DNA from: an uncultured bacterium
GTDB taxonomy: Bacteria > Atribacterota > Atribacteria > Atribacterales > Caldatribacteriaceae
Assembly (NCBI GenBank): GCA_937139415.1
Contig: CAKZPS010000037.1
Location: forward strand, 1-55,079
Length of the DNA: 55,079 nucleotides
Direction: 5' to 3'
Program-made: the position numbers and the translations under genes
The notes under the pieces: generated by a model
The model's database searches: none
Told to the model about the DNA's origin: nothing
The model's input: only the letters and a program-made list of their open reading frames with translations
Shown here: in pieces, positions 7,822 through 16,353 of the stretch
Position numbering within the stretch: the stretch's first letter is position 1
Layout of the letters: every line of letters starts with the position of its first letter

Positions 7822-8682
7822 CTATATTTTATCTATTCCGTGACGCCGCAACCACTCACGGAAATTCTCTTCGTCCCCCACAATCTCTTGATCGTAGTTT
7901 TCCTCCAATTTGCGAATCTGCTCGGCAAGGTCTGCACGTTCACTGACAATTCGGTCAATGTTCTTCTCAAACTCTTCACACATTCGGTCTAAATCTTGGA
8001 AAGGCAAATCAAGACCAAGCAGTGGAGCAAGGAGACGACAGACCGAACGGATTCCCTTGGGGTTAGGAGCCTGGACATACATAGGAATCTCTACTACCAG
8101 ATTGACTACCTCGATATTTCTCTTCTGAGCAGAAACTACAAGAAGGGTAGTAATGCTCGCTGGTCCCTCATAATTGCTCAAACGAACACCATACGCCGAT
8201 ATTTCTTGTTTTAAGTGCTCATGTGAGACAGAGCAAAAAACTCTCGGTTCCCGGGTGTGAGGAGTTAATCCACCGAAACTTCCTACGAAATATATACGCC
8301 GTACATTGAATTCGGAGGCTAAGCTGAGGATGTTGTCCACGTACTCGTTCCAACGAAGATTTGGTTCTTTTCCAAAGAAAAGAACGAGATCGTGGTCTTC
8401 CGCACAAAAGAAGTGATTCTGAGGATAGTGAAAATCAATCACCAATCCCTCACGAATTAAGGTGTAAGGGCGAAATTGAGCCACTTCTTCCATGCTCCCC
8501 GGAAGGTTAAAAATGTAAAAATCTTGCGGTTCTATCTCGGCAAAAAACTCTGCCTTGAGCACATCTCTCAAATACACCACCGTTCCCGTAGACACATTCC
8601 CTCCATCCATCCAACCGGTAAAGCCAAGTAGTAACTGAGGATTATGGTACCGAGGCCTTTGGTAAACAATGAGTTGTTTCAT
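7822..8682 (-). CDS. PAC2-family protein (proteasome assembly chaperone 2-like fold)
   Basis: 286 residues from the chosen ATG. The PAC2 fold is suggested by the N-terminal block (LLLGFTGWMDGGNVS), DLVLFFGKEPN, IYFVGSFGGLTPHTREP and a conserved YEGPASITTLLV stretch. A C-terminal charged helix follows, probably a coiled coil (about residues 240-285). Bacterial PAC2 proteins are widespread in anaerobes and actinobacteria and have no firmly established function. The start at 8682 is chosen over 8703 because GAAGGAG lies 8 bases before it. It follows dnaB by 17 bases. Confidence 0.8.
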   Translation of the reverse strand: MKQLIVYQRPRYHNPQLLLGFTGWMDGGNVSTGTVVYLRDVLKAEFFAEIEPQDFYIFNLPGSMEEVAQFRPYTLIREGLVIDFHYPQNHFFCAEDHDLVLFFGKEPNLRWNEYVDNILSLASEFNVRRIYFVGSFGGLTPHTREPRVFCSVSHEHLKQEISAYGVRLSNYEGPASITTLLVVSAQKRNIEVVNLVVEIPMYVQAPNPKGIRSVCRLLAPLLGLDLPFQDLDRMCEEFEKNIDRIVSERADLAEQIRKLEENYDQEIVGDEENFREWLRRHGIDKI

Positions 8683-8699
8683 AATCACTTCTCCTTCTC

Positions 8700-10040
8700 T
8701 CACGATACCGATTCAGGAAGACGACGAGAAAGATTTTCGAAGCGAGCGTAATCCTTTTGAAAAACTAATTCTATGGTACCTACCGGGCCGTTCCTCTGTT
8801 TGGCCAGGATAATTTCAGCAATATTCTTTTTAGCAGTATTGGGGTTATAGTACTCATCACGATAGATGAGCAAAACCAAATCCGCATCCTGTTCAATTGC
8901 CCCACTTTCTCGCAAATCAGAAAGCTGAGGACGTTTGGGACTTCTCTGTTCAACTGCTCTACTCAGCTGTGAGACGGCAATTACCGGCACGTTCAATTCC
9001 CGTGCCATAGCTTTCAAAGAACGAGAGATTTCGGAAATCTCTTGCTGACGGTTCTCTACTCTCCCAAAGCCTCGCATAAGCTGGAGATAGTCGATCACCA
9101 CGAGACCCAGGTTTTTCTCTGCTTTAAGACGCCTGGCTTTGGCCCGCAATTCCAATACTGAAACGCCGGGGGTATCATCGATAAAGATAGAAGCTCCTGC
9201 TAATCTCCCCGCAGCGTTGGCTAACTCTGACCAATCCTTTTCCGAAAGATAACCTCTGCGCACGCGCTCTGCGTTAATCCGAGCCTCACTACAGAGTAAG
9301 CGCTGAGCTAATTGGTCTTTGGACATCTCGAGACTAAAGATAGCCACGGGAACTTTGCGATGAATGCCTACGTATTGAGCAACATTCAGGCAAAAACTGG
9401 TCTTCCCCATCCCCGGACGGGCGGCGACCACGATGAAGTCCGAAGGCTGAAAACCGGCAGTTTTGGCATCCAAATCAACAAACCCAGACGGGATTCCGGT
9501 GACGTGGTCATCGCGATGGTAGAGTTCCGTAATTTTTTCAAAGGCTTCGTCGACAATCTTCTTGAGGGGCACAAAATCATAACGAACACGTTTCTGGGAA
9601 AGCTGGAGAACTAAGTTCTGCGCCTTATCTAAAAGTTCACTCGCCTCGGCTCCTGCTTCGTAACACTCTCGCACAATACGAGTACATAACTGCATGAGCG
9701 CCCGGATAATAGATTTTTCTTCGACAATATGGGCATAATATTCCACATTGGCAGCTGTGGGAACCACATTCACAAGTTGGACCAAATAGTCCGTTCCCCC
9801 CACGGTCTCAAGCTTCCCTTTCTGGCGAAGCTTTTCCGCCAAAGTGACAAGATCACACGCCTTATCCTCTTCAAAGAGCTCAACGATACTTTCAAAAACA
9901 ATACGATGAACATCGTAATAGAAATCTTCAGGATGCAAAATCTCCAGGGCTTTTAACAGAGCATCTCGATCGAGGAGCATCGAGCCCAAAGTAGCTTGCT
10001 CTGCTTCCAGGTTATGGGGAGGGACTCGTTCGATACTCAG
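8700..10040 (-). CDS. dnaB: Replicative DNA helicase DnaB, apparent CUG (or AUC) start
   Basis: Hexameric 5'-3' helicase of the replication fork. The C-terminal RecA-like domain has Walker A ARPGMGKTS, the B motif VVIDYLQL, an SRAVEQR block and DLRESGAIEQDADL. The N-terminal helical domain is recognisable as well. The conserved N-terminal motif ERVPPHNLEAEQATLGSML is encoded in frame from about 10031, but no ATG, GTG or TTG precedes it after an in-frame TGA. The first canonical codon is a TTG (9989) inside the motif. CTG at 10040-10038 overlaps the rplI stop (CTGA) and has GAGGTGA 7 bases upstream; ATC at 10034 is the alternative. With CTG the protein is 446 residues, the normal length. Operon rpsF-ssb-rpsR-DUF2232-rplI-dnaB. 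Confidence 0.9.
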   Translation of the reverse strand: MSIERVPPHNLEAEQATLGSMLLDRDALLKALEILHPEDFYYDVHRIVFESIVELFEEDKACDLVTLAEKLRQKGKLETVGGTDYLVQLVNVVPTAANVEYYAHIVEEKSIIRALMQLCTRIVRECYEAGAEASELLDKAQNLVLQLSQKRVRYDFVPLKKIVDEAFEKITELYHRDDHVTGIPSGFVDLDAKTAGFQPSDFIVVAARPGMGKTSFCLNVAQYVGIHRKVPVAIFSLEMSKDQLAQRLLCSEARINAERVRRGYLSEKDWSELANAAGRLAGASIFIDDTPGVSVLELRAKARRLKAEKNLGLVVIDYLQLMRGFGRVENRQQEISEISRSLKAMARELNVPVIAVSQLSRAVEQRSPKRPQLSDLRESGAIEQDADLVLLIYRDEYYNPNTAKKNIAEIILAKQRNGPVGTIELVFQKDYARFENLSRRLPESVS

Positions 10041-10516
10041 CTCCCTTTCACCTCTTCTCGCTCAGGAGCTTCTTCGGGAAGAATCTGCACCGTTACCGTG
10101 CCATATATGTCCCTACCAAAGTTTATTTTCACCTCGTGTTTTCCTATTTCCTTAATCGGCTCCGGTAGCTCGATATATTTTTTATCGAACTCGGAACCGA
10201 GATTTCGAGAAATGGCTTCGGCGATTTCCTTGGTAGTCAAAGAGCCATAGAGTTTTCCCGTTGCACCTGCTTTCTTCACAAATTCAAGAACCATGCCTTG
10301 AATTTTACTTTGTAAAAATTGAGTAGCCTCTAATTCCCTCATTTCACGCAAGGCCCGTTTCTTCCGTAAGCTCTCCACTTGAGAAAGATTCCCCGGAGTT
10401 GCCTCGATGGCTAACTTATTGGGGACGAGGTAATTGCGGGCATACCCTTCCTTGACCTCCACCACATCTCCTTCTTTTCCCAGATTCTTTACCTCTTTAA
10501 GCAAGATAATCTTCAT
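10037..10516 (-). CDS. rplI: 50S ribosomal protein L9
   Basis: 159 residues. The N-terminal rRNA-binding domain is typical (MKIILLKEVKNLGKEGDVVEVKEGYARN, given here in part as LGKEGD and GYARNYLVP). A long connecting helix leads to the C-terminal domain (KLYGSLTTKEIAEAI). It spans the base of the L1 stalk on the large subunit. The start overlaps the stop of the DUF2232 gene by 4 bases (ATGA), and its own stop overlaps the proposed dnaB start. Confidence 0.96.
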   Translation of the reverse strand: MKIILLKEVKNLGKEGDVVEVKEGYARNYLVPNKLAIEATPGNLSQVESLRKKRALREMRELEATQFLQSKIQGMVLEFVKKAGATGKLYGSLTTKEIAEAISRNLGSEFDKKYIELPEPIKEIGKHEVKINFGRDIYGTVTVQILPEEAPEREEVKGS

Positions 10517-11451
10517 GTTCGGTCATTCCCCCTTTTTGGCGTTCCATTAGAATAAAGCTTTCGGAAATCAAACCATACATCGAAAACTCCCAACCAAGCT
10601 AAAAGCGTAGAGAAAAGAGGCTGCAATGCTAAGAACAAAAGGATAACCAGTTTTACACCCTTGGATCGAATGTATCGGCTCAGAAAATAGTATACCAGAG
10701 AAAGTCCCTGGATAAAAAAGAGAACCTGGGTGACAATTTGGAGATTCAAACCAATCTTGCTCAAAAACGTCGAACCCCCTGCTAATACCAAAAACCAGCT
10801 CAGAACAAAAGCCCAAAAAACCGAGCGAGGCATTTGCCATTGGCTAAAAGGGACAAAATCGGGGAAACGAAGACCAATTTTTTGACCTACAAAACGGCCC
10901 AAAAGAAAATTGAACGTGGTATCAAAGAGAGAAGCAACAATTAAAATAGCCGGTAGAGCCAACCTCATAAAATCGATAATACTCCGAATATTCGTTTCTC
11001 CCACATTTTGAAACCATTGGGAGACACTCTGAAGAGCCTCTTCCATGATTACGATATTCTCAGTAATTGGATTCTTGTTGAGAACGAGCAGTGCAAGACC
11101 TATGAGAGAAAGCTTAGAAAGGAGGGATACCAAAGTATTCCAACCGATAACCTCCAATGACGACCATCCTTTGCGAATCGTCAAACCCATCACGATCCCG
11201 AGGAGAGTGAAACCCAAAAGACACGTGAGAGCTTGCATCACACCTGCAAACACAAAAACAATCAAACTGGCGACGAGCGCCGCCAATAAGCCAACTTTCC
11301 AATGCCAACGAATGACCAAAAACATCACTGGCAAAGGACAGAGAAAACTCAAAAGCATTCCTAATACCGGAATGTATATGGAAGAAAGGCAAAAAATGAC
11401 CGTGAGAGCCGCCAAGAAGGCGCCCTCCACGGTAGGTTGGATTTTCTTCAT
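10513..11451 (-). CDS. DUF2232 (YybS-like) integral membrane protein
   Basis: 312 residues with about eight transmembrane segments, among them FLAALTVIFCLSSIYIPVLG, PLPVMFLVIRWHWKVGLL, LGFTLLGIVMGL and a C-terminal pair. The family lies in the rpsR-rplI interval in many Gram-positive and anaerobic bacteria, as here, and has no established function. The fold resembles ECF-transporter S components and similar small-solute membrane proteins. The ATG at 11451 follows AAAAAGGG closely. No gdpP/yybT gene separates it from rplI, as it does in Bacillus. Confidence 0.82.
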   Translation of the reverse strand: MKKIQPTVEGAFLAALTVIFCLSSIYIPVLGMLLSFLCPLPVMFLVIRWHWKVGLLAALVASLIVFVFAGVMQALTCLLGFTLLGIVMGLTIRKGWSSLEVIGWNTLVSLLSKLSLIGLALLVLNKNPITENIVIMEEALQSVSQWFQNVGETNIRSIIDFMRLALPAILIVASLFDTTFNFLLGRFVGQKIGLRFPDFVPFSQWQMPRSVFWAFVLSWFLVLAGGSTFLSKIGLNLQIVTQVLFFIQGLSLVYYFLSRYIRSKGVKLVILLFLALQPLFSTLLAWLGVFDVWFDFRKLYSNGTPKRGNDRT

Positions 11452-11458
11452 CCCTTTT

Positions 11459-11710
11459 TCAATCTACGGTATAAGGCAGAAGCGCTATTTCTCTCGCCCT
11501 CTTGATGGCTTGAGCTAATTCTCTCTGGTGTTTGGCACAATTACCGGTAATGCGGCGGGGAACAATTTTGCCTCGTTCGCTCAAAAATCTCTGGAGATAA
11601 TCAGCATCCTTATAGTCGATGACCGCTTTCCCCAAGCAGAACACACAAGCCTTTCTCTTCTTGCGAAAAAACTTTTTCCGTCCGCCTAATTTATCATCTC
11701 GTTCTGACAT
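11459..11710 (-). CDS. rpsR: 30S ribosomal protein S18
   Basis: 83 residues from the ATG at 11710. It has an Arg/Lys-rich N-terminus ([17 protein letters not shown]) with a CVFC pair, then [20 protein letters not shown] and [20 protein letters not shown]. It binds S6 and 16S rRNA on the platform. A second ATG three codons upstream overlaps the AAGGAGG site itself and is rejected as the start. Standard place after ssb. Confidence 0.96.
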   Translation of the reverse strand: MSERDDKLGGRKKFFRKKRKACVFCLGKAVIDYKDADYLQRFLSERGKIVPRRITGNCAKHQRELAQAIKRAREIALLPYTVD

Positions 11711-11725
11711 GAATTCCATCCTCCT

Positions 11726-12109
11726 TCAGGATAATTCCAAATCGTTTTTCTCTTCTATGGCTTTTGACTCTCTCTCTTCTTTCTCCGCAAAAGCCTTAAT
11801 ATCACTGGCGACGATTTCCCAAGTCTTTCGCCTTTGACCACCACTGTCTTCATACACTCGAACTTGAATTCTCCCTTCCACAAAGACTACATCACCCTTG
11901 TGCAGTTTCGCCTGACAAAAAAGGGCCAAATCCTTCCATGCCACAATATTAAAGTAATCGAAATATTCCTTACCTTCCTCGGAGAGTGTTCCCCGGTAAA
12001 CGGCCAAGGAAAAATTCGCTACCGGGGTACCACTGGGAACATACCGGAGTACCGGGCTATTAGCAAGAGAGCCAACTAAAAAAACCCTATTCAGACTGAG
12101 TTTGGACAT
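11726..12109 (-). CDS. ssb: Single-stranded DNA-binding protein
   Basis: 127 residues. OB-fold SSB with NRVFLVGSLANSPVLRYVPSG, then VANFSLAVYR, YFDYFNIVAWKDLA and KGDVVFVEGRIQVR. It coats single-stranded DNA in replication and repair. The C-terminus ends EEKNDLELS rather than the usual acidic DDDIPF tail, so the partner-binding peptide is atypical. A GTG lies one codon upstream (12112). The gene overlaps the end of rpsF by about 23 bases and has no visible ribosome binding site, so it is probably translationally coupled. Confidence 0.93.
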   Translation of the reverse strand: MSKLSLNRVFLVGSLANSPVLRYVPSGTPVANFSLAVYRGTLSEEGKEYFDYFNIVAWKDLALFCQAKLHKGDVVFVEGRIQVRVYEDSGGQRRKTWEIVASDIKAFAEKEERESKAIEEKNDLELS

Positions 12110-12467
12110 CACTCGTCACGTTATCGGAAGATGCTTCGCCAATTTCCTTGCCACCTGGATCTTGACCGATAACATGGTGTTTCTTCGTCTCTTTCACCAC
12201 AATATGTCGAAGAACCTCCTCGGTCAGCCGTGCCACCCGGCTCACTTCTTCCACGCGAAGAGGAGAAAGCAAGAAACGGATGAAAATATAATATCCTTCG
12301 GTGTATTTCTCCACCGGGTAAGTTAATCTCCTTTTCCCCCACAAATCAACTGCTTCCACGCTCCCTCCTTGCTCTCCCACCGTAGCCTTCATCCTCTCAA
12401 TAAGACCATTTACTTCTGTCTCAGAGAGATTCGGTTTTACCACTAACCCTAATTCGTACCTCTTCAT
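12087..12467 (-). CDS. rpsF: 30S ribosomal protein S6
   Basis: 126 residues from the ATG at 12467, which has AAGGGAGGAAAATGC in front. Ferredoxin-like S6 fold with KRYELGLVVKPNLSE at the N-terminus, VDLWGKRRLTYPVEKYTEGYY and FIRFLL. The C-terminus is a low-complexity tail rich in Gly, Ser, Asp and Gln. S6 pairs with S18 (rpsR, two genes on) in the platform of the small subunit. It is the first gene of the rpsF-ssb-rpsR operon, 62 bases after ahcY. Confidence 0.96.
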   Translation of the reverse strand: MKRYELGLVVKPNLSETEVNGLIERMKATVGEQGGSVEAVDLWGKRRLTYPVEKYTEGYYIFIRFLLSPLRVEEVSRVARLTEEVLRHIVVKETKKHHVIGQDPGGKEIGEASSDNVTSDVQTQSE

Positions 12468-12529
12468 GCATTTTCCTCCCTTCGGACTTATGGCCTCACC
12501 TCTTGGAGGTGAAACAGGGCAATTCTCTT

Positions 12530-13786
12530 CTATGTTCCTTCTCGCCAAGAGGAAAGGTATTCTTCTTGGCGAGGAGTCATCACCTCTATTTTGACTCCCA
12601 AAAGTGCTAATTTCAATGCAGCCACTTCACGATCAATCTCTGAAGGTACCTTAAACACCGTTTTACCCAGTTGGTGAGCATTTTCGGCTAAATACTCCAC
12701 CGACAAAGCCTGGTTGGCAAAACTCATATCCATCACCATGGGGGGATGTCCCTCAGCACAGGCAAGGTTTACTAATCTTCCCTCACCTAAAAGATAGAGT
12801 ACTTTCCCATTTTTGAGAGTGTACTCCTCCACTAAGGGTCGCACGGTTCGCTTGTTCACGCTCAGCTTTTCAAGCTCCTCCAAATCGATCTCCACATTAA
12901 AATGGCCGGCGTTGGCCAACACGGCTCCATCTTTCATGGCCATAAAATGTTCCCCTCGGATAACCGAAACATTACCAGTTGCGGTCACAAATATTTCCCC
13001 CCACAGGGCTGCTTCACTCATGGCCATGACTTCGTATCCATCCATCAGTGCTTCTAAAGCTTTTACGGCATCAACTTCAACCACGGCCACACGGGCACCT
13101 AACCCCTTTGCTCTCAAAGCAATTCCTCTTCCACACCAGCCGTATCCAACAACCACTACTCTTTTACCAGCTAAAAGAAAGTGGGTTGCCCGCAAAAGAG
13201 CTTCAATGGTGCTCTGGCCCGTTCCATAGCGATTATCAAAAAGGTGCTTGGTATCAGCATCATTCACGGCGATAACCGGATACGCTAATTTTCCCTCTTT
13301 CGCCAAGCTCCGTAAACGAACAACACCGGTAGTGGTTTCTTCTGTTCCTCCACGAATATTCTCGAGGATCTTGCCCCCCATCCGATGCGCAGAAGAAATT
13401 AAATCCGCCCCGTCATCCATGGTAATGTGAGGCATCCACTGAAGAACCGATTCAATGTGCGAGTAGTACACCTCGCGACTCTCTCCACAAATGGCAAAAA
13501 CCGGGATATCATAATCACGAACCAAGGAAGCAGCCACATCGTCTTGGGTGCTCAAAGGGTTAGAAGCACATAACCTAATTTCTGCTCCCCCCTGCCTGAG
13601 GGCGATCATTAAAACAGCGGTTTCGGCAGTAACGTGTAAACACGCTCCTACCCGTAAACCTTGCAAAGGCCGAGAATGGAGAAATTGCGAGGCTACTTCT
13701 CCCACTACCGGCATCTCTCGCTGAGCCCATTCAATCTTCTTCTTCCCTTGAGGAGCCAAGTCCAAAGAAGCAATGTGAAAATCCAT
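12530..13786 (-). CDS. ahcY: Adenosylhomocysteinase (S-adenosylhomocysteine hydrolase)
   Basis: 418 residues, the compact form without the insertion found in many proteobacterial enzymes. It hydrolyses S-adenosylhomocysteine to homocysteine and adenosine with bound NAD. Visible motifs are LHVTAETAVL, MDDGAD, GGTEETTTGVVRL, then VNDADTKHLFDNRYGTGQS, the NAD-binding GYGWCGRGIALRAKGLGARV, and FVTATGN. The C-terminus lacks the KPxYYRY end of the large enzymes, as in thermophile homologues. In some thermophiles a similar protein prefers S-inosylhomocysteine, which cannot be excluded. It lies 14 bases after metK, so synthesis of SAM and disposal of its by-product are co-expressed. Confidence 0.93.
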   Translation of the reverse strand: MDFHIASLDLAPQGKKKIEWAQREMPVVGEVASQFLHSRPLQGLRVGACLHVTAETAVLMIALRQGGAEIRLCASNPLSTQDDVAASLVRDYDIPVFAICGESREVYYSHIESVLQWMPHITMDDGADLISSAHRMGGKILENIRGGTEETTTGVVRLRSLAKEGKLAYPVIAVNDADTKHLFDNRYGTGQSTIEALLRATHFLLAGKRVVVVGYGWCGRGIALRAKGLGARVAVVEVDAVKALEALMDGYEVMAMSEAALWGEIFVTATGNVSVIRGEHFMAMKDGAVLANAGHFNVEIDLEELEKLSVNKRTVRPLVEEYTLKNGKVLYLLGEGRLVNLACAEGHPPMVMDMSFANQALSVEYLAENAHQLGKTVFKVPSEIDREVAALKLALLGVKIEVMTPRQEEYLSSWREGT

Positions 13787-13800
13787 TATGCACCTCCCGT

Positions 13801-14994
13801 TTAAAGACCGGCAAGTTCCCTGAGAACTTCAGCCCTATCGGTCTTTTCCCACGCAAAGTCGGGATCGTTCCTCCCAAAATGACCATATGCCGCGGTCTTC
13901 TTGTAAATAGGACGACGTAACCGCAACTGCTTAATGATCGCTCCGGGACGGAGGTCAAAAACTTCGGTGATGAGGCGCAAAATTTCTTCGTCAGGGATTT
14001 TCCCAGTATGGAAGGTATCGATACTCATCGAAACGGGACGAGCAACACCAATCGCGTAGGCGACTTGAAATTCACACTTTTCAGCAATACCCGAAGCAAC
14101 AATGTTCTTTGCTACATACCGCGCCGCGTAACTCGCCGAACGATCCACCTTGGTGGGATCTTTACCCGAAAAACATCCTCCACCATGTTTTCCAATACCA
14201 CCATAAGTATCGACCATAATTTTGCGACCGGTAAGTCCGGTATCTCCTTGGGGACCCCCGATGACAAACCTCCCGGTAGGATTGACAAGGATTTTCGTGC
14301 GACTGTCTAAACATGACTCAGGAATAATCGGCCTAATGACCTGTTCTTCAAGGTCACATCGTAAACTTTCTAAGGAAACATCGGGGTGATGCTGCGCTGA
14401 AACGATGATGGTGTCGACACGTACCGGTTTCCCGTCTTCGTAATCGACCGTAACTTGGGTCTTCCCATCAGGACGTAAATAAGGAAGCACACCCTTTTTC
14501 CGCACCTCTGCAAGGCGCCACGCCAAGCGATGAGCCATCATAATAGGGAAAGGCATGAGTTCCGGGGTCTCATTACAAGCATACCCGTACATCATACCTT
14601 GGTCACCAGCCCCTAAGGAGAGATCTTCGTCTTCCACTTCTTCCCCCATTTTTACCTCGAGAGAACGATTCACGCCCAAAGCAATATCGGGAGATTGCTC
14701 GTCAATCGCCGTCAAAACAGCGCAAGTTTCAAAATCGAATCCGTATTTCGCACGAGTGTAACCAATGTCACGAATGGTATTGCGAGCAATACGAGGAATG
14801 TCGACATAGGAACTGGTTGTCACTTGTCCTGCAACCAAAACAAGACCAGTAGCAACTAAAGTTTCTACGGCCACTCTTCCGTACGGATCTTCACTGAAAA
14901 TAGCATCCAAAATAGCATCAGAGATTTGATCAGCAATTTTATCCGGATGACCTTCGGTGACTGATTCAGACGTAATTTGGTACTTTTTCGACAC
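13801..14994 (-). CDS. metK: S-adenosylmethionine synthetase
   Basis: 397 residues, full length. It makes SAM from methionine and ATP. Family motifs include the N-terminal [28 protein letters not shown], the P-loop-like [21 protein letters not shown] and [16 protein letters not shown]. The GTG start is preceded by AAAGGGGGTCGTGAG. An intrinsic terminator hairpin lies 30 bases upstream of the gene. Transcription must therefore read through it, be attenuated, or start very close to the gene; no SAM riboswitch fold is visible. Confidence 0.96.
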   Translation of the reverse strand: MSKKYQITSESVTEGHPDKIADQISDAILDAIFSEDPYGRVAVETLVATGLVLVAGQVTTSSYVDIPRIARNTIRDIGYTRAKYGFDFETCAVLTAIDEQSPDIALGVNRSLEVKMGEEVEDEDLSLGAGDQGMMYGYACNETPELMPFPIMMAHRLAWRLAEVRKKGVLPYLRPDGKTQVTVDYEDGKPVRVDTIIVSAQHHPDVSLESLRCDLEEQVIRPIIPESCLDSRTKILVNPTGRFVIGGPQGDTGLTGRKIMVDTYGGIGKHGGGCFSGKDPTKVDRSASYAARYVAKNIVASGIAEKCEFQVAYAIGVARPVSMSIDTFHTGKIPDEEILRLITEVFDLRPGAIIKQLRLRRPIYKKTAAYGHFGRNDPDFAWEKTDRAEVLRELAGL

Positions 14995-15022
14995 CTCACG
15001 ACCCCCTTTCTCCGCAAATAAC

Positions 15023-15050
15023 CAAAAAAAAGAGCCTCCTCGAGGAGGCT
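15023..15050 (-). terminator. Intrinsic terminator between rsfS and metK
   Basis: On the minus strand, a perfect 18-base palindrome (AGCCTCC, loop TCGA, GGAGGCT) is followed by C and eight T. It lies in the 98-base gap downstream of rsfS and upstream of metK. It can end the rplU-to-rsfS transcript or attenuate metK-ahcY. Confidence 0.82.
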
Positions 15051-15092
15051 ATAAATTCAGAGAGTGAATTTACCACAATTTTATCCCCCATG

Positions 15093-15467
15093 TCAACCCA
15101 TTTCGTCTAAAAGATTCACATGCTCTTTTTCTGAATACACAAGACGTGCCTGACGCCACAATTTCTCTAATTGATAAAAAATCCGTTCTTCCTCGCGAAA
15201 AACATGAATCATTACCGTCCCGTAATCAATGAGAATCCACTCTCCACTTTCCTCTCCCTCTACGTGGAGAGGATATACTTTTTCCAGTTTGGTCTGGCGG
15301 ACAATCTCCTCAGCAATCACCTTAGTCTGAATGAGAGAAGAACCACTGCAAATGATCCAATAATCTGAAAAGGGGAATAACCCCCTCAAATCTAAGATCA
15401 CTAAGTCAAAAGCTTTCTTTTCTTCAGCTGCCTTCTTCACTTTTAAGAATATCTCTCTGGTCTCCAA
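15093..15467 (-). CDS. rsfS: Ribosomal silencing factor RsfS (Iojap family)
   Basis: 124 residues. Nucleotidyltransferase-like fold of the Iojap/YbeB family with ILDLRGLFPFSDYWIICSG, HVEGEESGEWILIDYG and MIHVFREEERIFYQLEKLW. It binds ribosomal protein L14 and blocks subunit joining during starvation. TTG start; the first 44 bases overlap the end of the LCP gene. The order nadD-yqeK-LCP-rsfS is a widespread conserved block. Confidence 0.93.
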   Translation of the reverse strand: METREIFLKVKKAAEEKKAFDLVILDLRGLFPFSDYWIICSGSSLIQTKVIAEEIVRQTKLEKVYPLHVEGEESGEWILIDYGTVMIHVFREEERIFYQLEKLWRQARLVYSEKEHVNLLDEMG

Positions 15468-16353
15468 GATCCTCTTTCTCCTTCGTTAAGAAATTCTGCA
15501 CAATGGTTCGAGCCGCGGCAAGATCCGGTTCCCAAAAGTTGACACCGTCAATGTATATCGGTTCCCCAGGCAACGTTTCTACCACCATGTGTTTCTCCTG
15601 CAAACCCTTAAACCATAAAGCCAGCTGAACCAAGTCCTCTGAAAGAATGTTCGTATGTACTGCTCCCTTTATTTCTTCCATAATCGTGAGCGCATTCGAG
15701 AAAAGGACCGGATCGTCGAACTTAGCAAGCAAAGCCTTAATAAAATTCTGCTGCCTTTTAATCCTTCCGATATCCCCTAAAGCATCGTGACGAAAGCGAA
15801 CATAGTCGAGAGCCTTCTTCCCATTTAACACTTGCTTACCTGCTTTGATATTGATGTAAAGATTTTGTGCTCTGTCGACGTAATGCAAGGGTTTCTCAAC
15901 TTCTATTTCTACCCCACCTAAGGCATCGATAACCTTTTCAAAACCATCATAGTTTACCTCTACAAAATAAGGAATAGACATCGCCAACGCTCCTTCAACG
16001 GTCTTCTTCAGTAAAATTACTCCTCCCCGAGCATAGGCGTGATTGACCTTATCATATCCGACCCCGGGAATCTCTAAACGAGAATCTCGAGGGATAGAAA
16101 AGAGGAGAATTTCTTCTGCTTTGGTATTGACACAGAGGAGCATGGTTGTATCACCCCGCACCGGTTTAATACCGTCCTGGCCAACAATCAAAACGCAAAA
16201 AGTCTCCGGGAGCGTACGAGCGACCGTGGATTCAATAACCTTCTTGACCACAAAAAGTCGCAAAGGATTCTCAACTCCAAAGAGCATAAAACCAAAAAGG
16301 ACAACGCCTCCGATGAAAAAACCTAAAAGGACATAGAAGATTTTCCATCTCAT
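15424..16353 (-). CDS. LytR-CpsA-Psr (LCP) family cell-envelope glycopolymer transferase
   Basis: 309 residues from the ATG at 16353, which has ATAGGAG 8 bases upstream and overlaps the yqeK stop (ATGA). There is one N-terminal transmembrane helix (KIFYVLLGFFIGGVVLFGFM), then the extracellular LCP domain: GDTTMLLCVN, FSIPRDSRLEIPGVG with the conserved Arg residues, KVNHAYARGG, and LDYVRFRHDALGDIGRIKRQQ. LCP enzymes attach teichoic acids, capsule or other polymers to peptidoglycan using undecaprenyl-phosphate intermediates. The acceptor polymer here is unknown. Confidence 0.9.
   Translation of the reverse strand: MRWKIFYVLLGFFIGGVVLFGFMLFGVENPLRLFVVKKVIESTVARTLPETFCVLIVGQDGIKPVRGDTTMLLCVNTKAEEILLFSIPRDSRLEIPGVGYDKVNHAYARGGVILLKKTVEGALAMSIPYFVEVNYDGFEKVIDALGGVEIEVEKPLHYVDRAQNLYINIKAGKQVLNGKKALDYVRFRHDALGDIGRIKRQQNFIKALLAKFDDPVLFSNALTIMEEIKGAVHTNILSEDLVQLALWFKGLQEKHMVVETLPGEPIYIDGVNFWEPDLAAARTIVQNFLTKEKEDLGDQRDILKSEEGS

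Noticed and set aside
12468-12548. N-terminal extension of ribosomal protein S6
   Set aside because: The 27 extra codons cover the ahcY-rpsF gap and ahcY stop region; the ATG at 12467 has a good ribosome binding site and gives the conserved N-terminus.
14995-15092. SAM riboswitch before metK
   Set aside because: The 98-base gap holds only a simple terminator hairpin; no aptamer-like set of helices could be found by eye.
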